This document shows, piece by piece, positions 6,070 through 7,097 of a stretch of DNA of 7,097 nt. The translations under genes were made by a program, and so were the position numbers. The stretch's first letter is position 1. The number at the start of each line of letters is the position of its first letter. The notes beneath the pieces were generated by a model. That model worked only from the letters and a program-made list of their open reading frames with translations, was not told the DNA's origin and made no database searches. The DNA comes from Deltaproteobacteria bacterium (GTDB lineage Bacteria; Desulfobacterota; Desulfobacteria; Desulfobacterales; JAFDCJ01), in assembly GCA_019310665.1 (NCBI GenBank), contig JAFDDW010000144.1, positions 1 to 7,097 of the forward strand, in the 5' to 3' direction.

Positions 6070-6393
6070 ATGTTTTGCAAAAAGGGGACCGCAGACAAGC
6101 GGCAGCTTGTGGAAGGTGTGCATCTGAGTACCCTGGTGCATGGCGAAAAAACATTGATGGGCCAATTCAGTATCGCCAAAGGATCCGCGATTCCACCTCA
6201 CGCCCATCCCCACGAGCAGACAGGATTTATGGTATCCGGAAAGCTCCGGTTCAAGGTCGAAGATGAGATATTGGAAGTGGAAACCGGTGACAGCTGGTGC
6301 ATACCCGGTAATGCCGAGCATTCTGTGGATGCCCTGGAGGATTCAGTGGTGATCGAAGTTTTTTCTCCGGTTCGCGAAGATTACCTTCCGTGA
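6070..6393 (+). CDS. Small single-domain cupin protein
   Basis: A 107-residue single cupin, a compact beta-barrel that usually binds one metal ion. Motif 1 is G38-X5-H44-X-H46-X3-Q50-X6-G57 (PPHAHPHEQTGFMVSGKL), with Gln at the position of the usual Glu, as is common in HPHEQ-type cupins. Motif 2 is G73-X5-P79 followed by His84 (GDSWCIPGNAEHS). The putative ligands are therefore His44, His46, Gln50 and His84. Length and motifs fit small cupins with sensing, isomerase or dioxygenase-like roles; the substrate cannot be read from the sequence. The ATG follows the TAA of the endonuclease IV-like gene after one base (TAAGATG), and AGAGGTG at 6059-6065 may serve as its ribosome binding site inside the upstream gene, so the two are almost certainly cotranscribed. 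Confidence 0.85.
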   Translation: MFCKKGTADKRQLVEGVHLSTLVHGEKTLMGQFSIAKGSAIPPHAHPHEQTGFMVSGKLRFKVEDEILEVETGDSWCIPGNAEHSVDALEDSVVIEVFSPVREDYLP

Positions 6394-6403
6394 TTAAGGA
6401 AGG
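6384..6403. terminator. Weak stem-loop spanning two abutting stop codons
   Basis: CCTTCC (6384-6389) can pair with GGAAGG (6398-6403) around an eight-base loop that contains both the cupin TGA and the complement of the opposing gene's TAA. Such a hairpin could help end transcription from both sides. There is no T tract on either strand, so a classical intrinsic terminator is not supported. Confidence 0.25.
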
Positions 6404-7097
6404 GGCTCATCGGTGTAGGCGACATTGGCGTCCTCGGATTTATACAGGCGAAGTTCTTTGCTCTGGCGAATATCTTCAGCCCAGTTGGGATTTAACAGGA
6501 TCGATTTGGCACTGAGAATTATATCGGCATCCTTTAGCGCATCCTCTGCAGTGGCGCGATCATAAATCTTGCCACATATCATAAGGGGCAAATCTGTCAC
6601 TTCGCGCGTAATCCGGGCCATGGTTTGATCCGTGCCAAAGGCTTTCGCGCTGTAACCATAGGTAGAAACGGAGATGGCATCGATGGGCTCCTTTGACAGC
6701 ATCTTTATAATCTGCTGCCATTCCGACCTGTCTTCGAACAGGGATACCTCCATGTCGGCTACGCCCCAGTTAGAAATTCTGAAGATCAGCAATCGGTCCG
6801 GCGGAACTACCTGGCGTACAGCCTGAATGATCTCGTGGGCAAAACGGTATCGATTCTCAACAGGGCCGCCGTATTCATCGGTTCTGCGGTTGGAATAAGA
6901 AGACAGGAAATTGTTTATCAAATATCCATGGGCACCATGCACTTCGATACCGTCAAAGCCGGCCTCGATGGCGCCTCTGGCTGTTTCCACAAAGCCGGTA
7001 ATCACATGCTGAATGTCAAAGGTGCTCATCTCATCGGGAACCGGATAGGGATCGCCGGTTAAAGGGTTTTTCTGTTGGGGGGTAATCGGGCTTGGCG
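6394..7097 (-). CDS. NADH:flavin oxidoreductase / Old Yellow Enzyme family protein, N-terminus beyond the window
   Basis: Partial gene: the frame stays open from the stop at 6394-6396 to base 7097, giving 233 visible residues. The ATG at 7029 is internal, because the 22 residues before it (ending GDPYPVPDE) match the stretch that precedes the M(S/T)..(E/D)I helix in this family. FMN-dependent ene-reductases use NAD(P)H to reduce activated double bonds. Visible features are the substrate-binding pair HGAH (His codons at 6937-6939 and 6928-6930), NRRTDEYGG, ENRYRF, FRIS and the phosphate-binding region MICGKIYD. The usual VxLGRxLLxDP reads LSAKSILLNP, with Ala-Lys for Gly-Arg. The protein ends soon after this, so the C-terminal FeS/FAD domain of 2,4-dienoyl-CoA reductase types is absent. 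It is probably a single-domain enzyme of about 350-370 residues, with the first third or so outside the window. The stop abuts the cupin stop with no gap. Confidence 0.88.
   Translation of the reverse strand, partial: PSPITPQQKNPLTGDPYPVPDEMSTFDIQHVITGFVETARGAIEAGFDGIEVHGAHGYLINNFLSSYSNRRTDEYGGPVENRYRFAHEIIQAVRQVVPPDRLLIFRISNWGVADMEVSLFEDRSEWQQIIKMLSKEPIDAISVSTYGYSAKAFGTDQTMARITREVTDLPLMICGKIYDRATAEDALKDADIILSAKSILLNPNWAEDIRQSKELRLYKSEDANVAYTDEPLP

Noticed and set aside
6394..7029. Complete 211-residue flavin oxidoreductase starting at the ATG at 7029
   Set aside because: The frame is open to the window edge and the preceding residues fit the family, so 7029 is an internal methionine of a truncated gene.

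Overview
The window looks like chromosomal DNA from a Gram-negative, probably anaerobic bacterium. My best guess is Desulfobacterota (Desulfobacterales-like). This is inference from gene style: a large zinc-ribbon/kinase-like/membrane-anchored protease/TPR fusion, a short stand-alone cyclic-nucleotide-binding protein of the 'GWSGLV' type, an endonuclease IV-like TIM barrel of a form I associate with archaea and anaerobes, and an Old Yellow Enzyme homologue. No rRNA, tRNA, CRISPR array, transposase or phage gene is visible, so taxonomy cannot be fixed from this window.

Layout. Bases 1-229 are non-coding and carry a consensus-perfect sigma70-type promoter (TTGACA, 17 bp, TATAAT). This drives a 1038-residue protein (230-3346): zinc ribbon, degenerate kinase fold, one transmembrane helix, trypsin-like serine protease with an intact triad, and a long TPR-like C-terminal part. 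A 182-bp gap with a weaker promoter candidate precedes a 148-residue cyclic-nucleotide-binding-fold protein without a DNA-binding domain (3529-3975). It meets, tail to tail with a 6-bp gap, a minus-strand PLP-dependent trans-sulfuration enzyme of the cystathionine gamma-synthase/gamma-lyase type (3982-5112). A divergent control region (5113-5279) with an operator-like inverted repeat separates that gene from a plus-strand pair: an endonuclease IV-like TIM-barrel protein (5280-6068, TTG start) and a small cupin (6070-6393), separated by one base. The cupin stop codon directly abuts the stop codon of a minus-strand Old Yellow Enzyme-family flavin oxidoreductase (6394-7097). That gene runs off the right edge, so its N-terminal part is missing.

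How the parts may work together. The first protein reads as a transmembrane device: a cytoplasmic pseudokinase-type sensor or scaffold coupled to a periplasmic protease plus TPR scaffold. The cyclic-nucleotide-binding protein downstream on the same strand could belong to the same signalling circuit, but it has its own spacing and promoter candidate, so this is only proximity. The rest looks like ordinary metabolism and repair: sulfur amino acid metabolism, a metal-dependent TIM-barrel enzyme with a cupin partner, and an ene-reductase.

The most noteworthy observations are the pseudokinase-protease-TPR architecture, a perfect in-frame 21-bp tandem duplication that copies a predicted metal-ligand segment in the endonuclease IV-like gene, and the dyad in the divergent promoter region.
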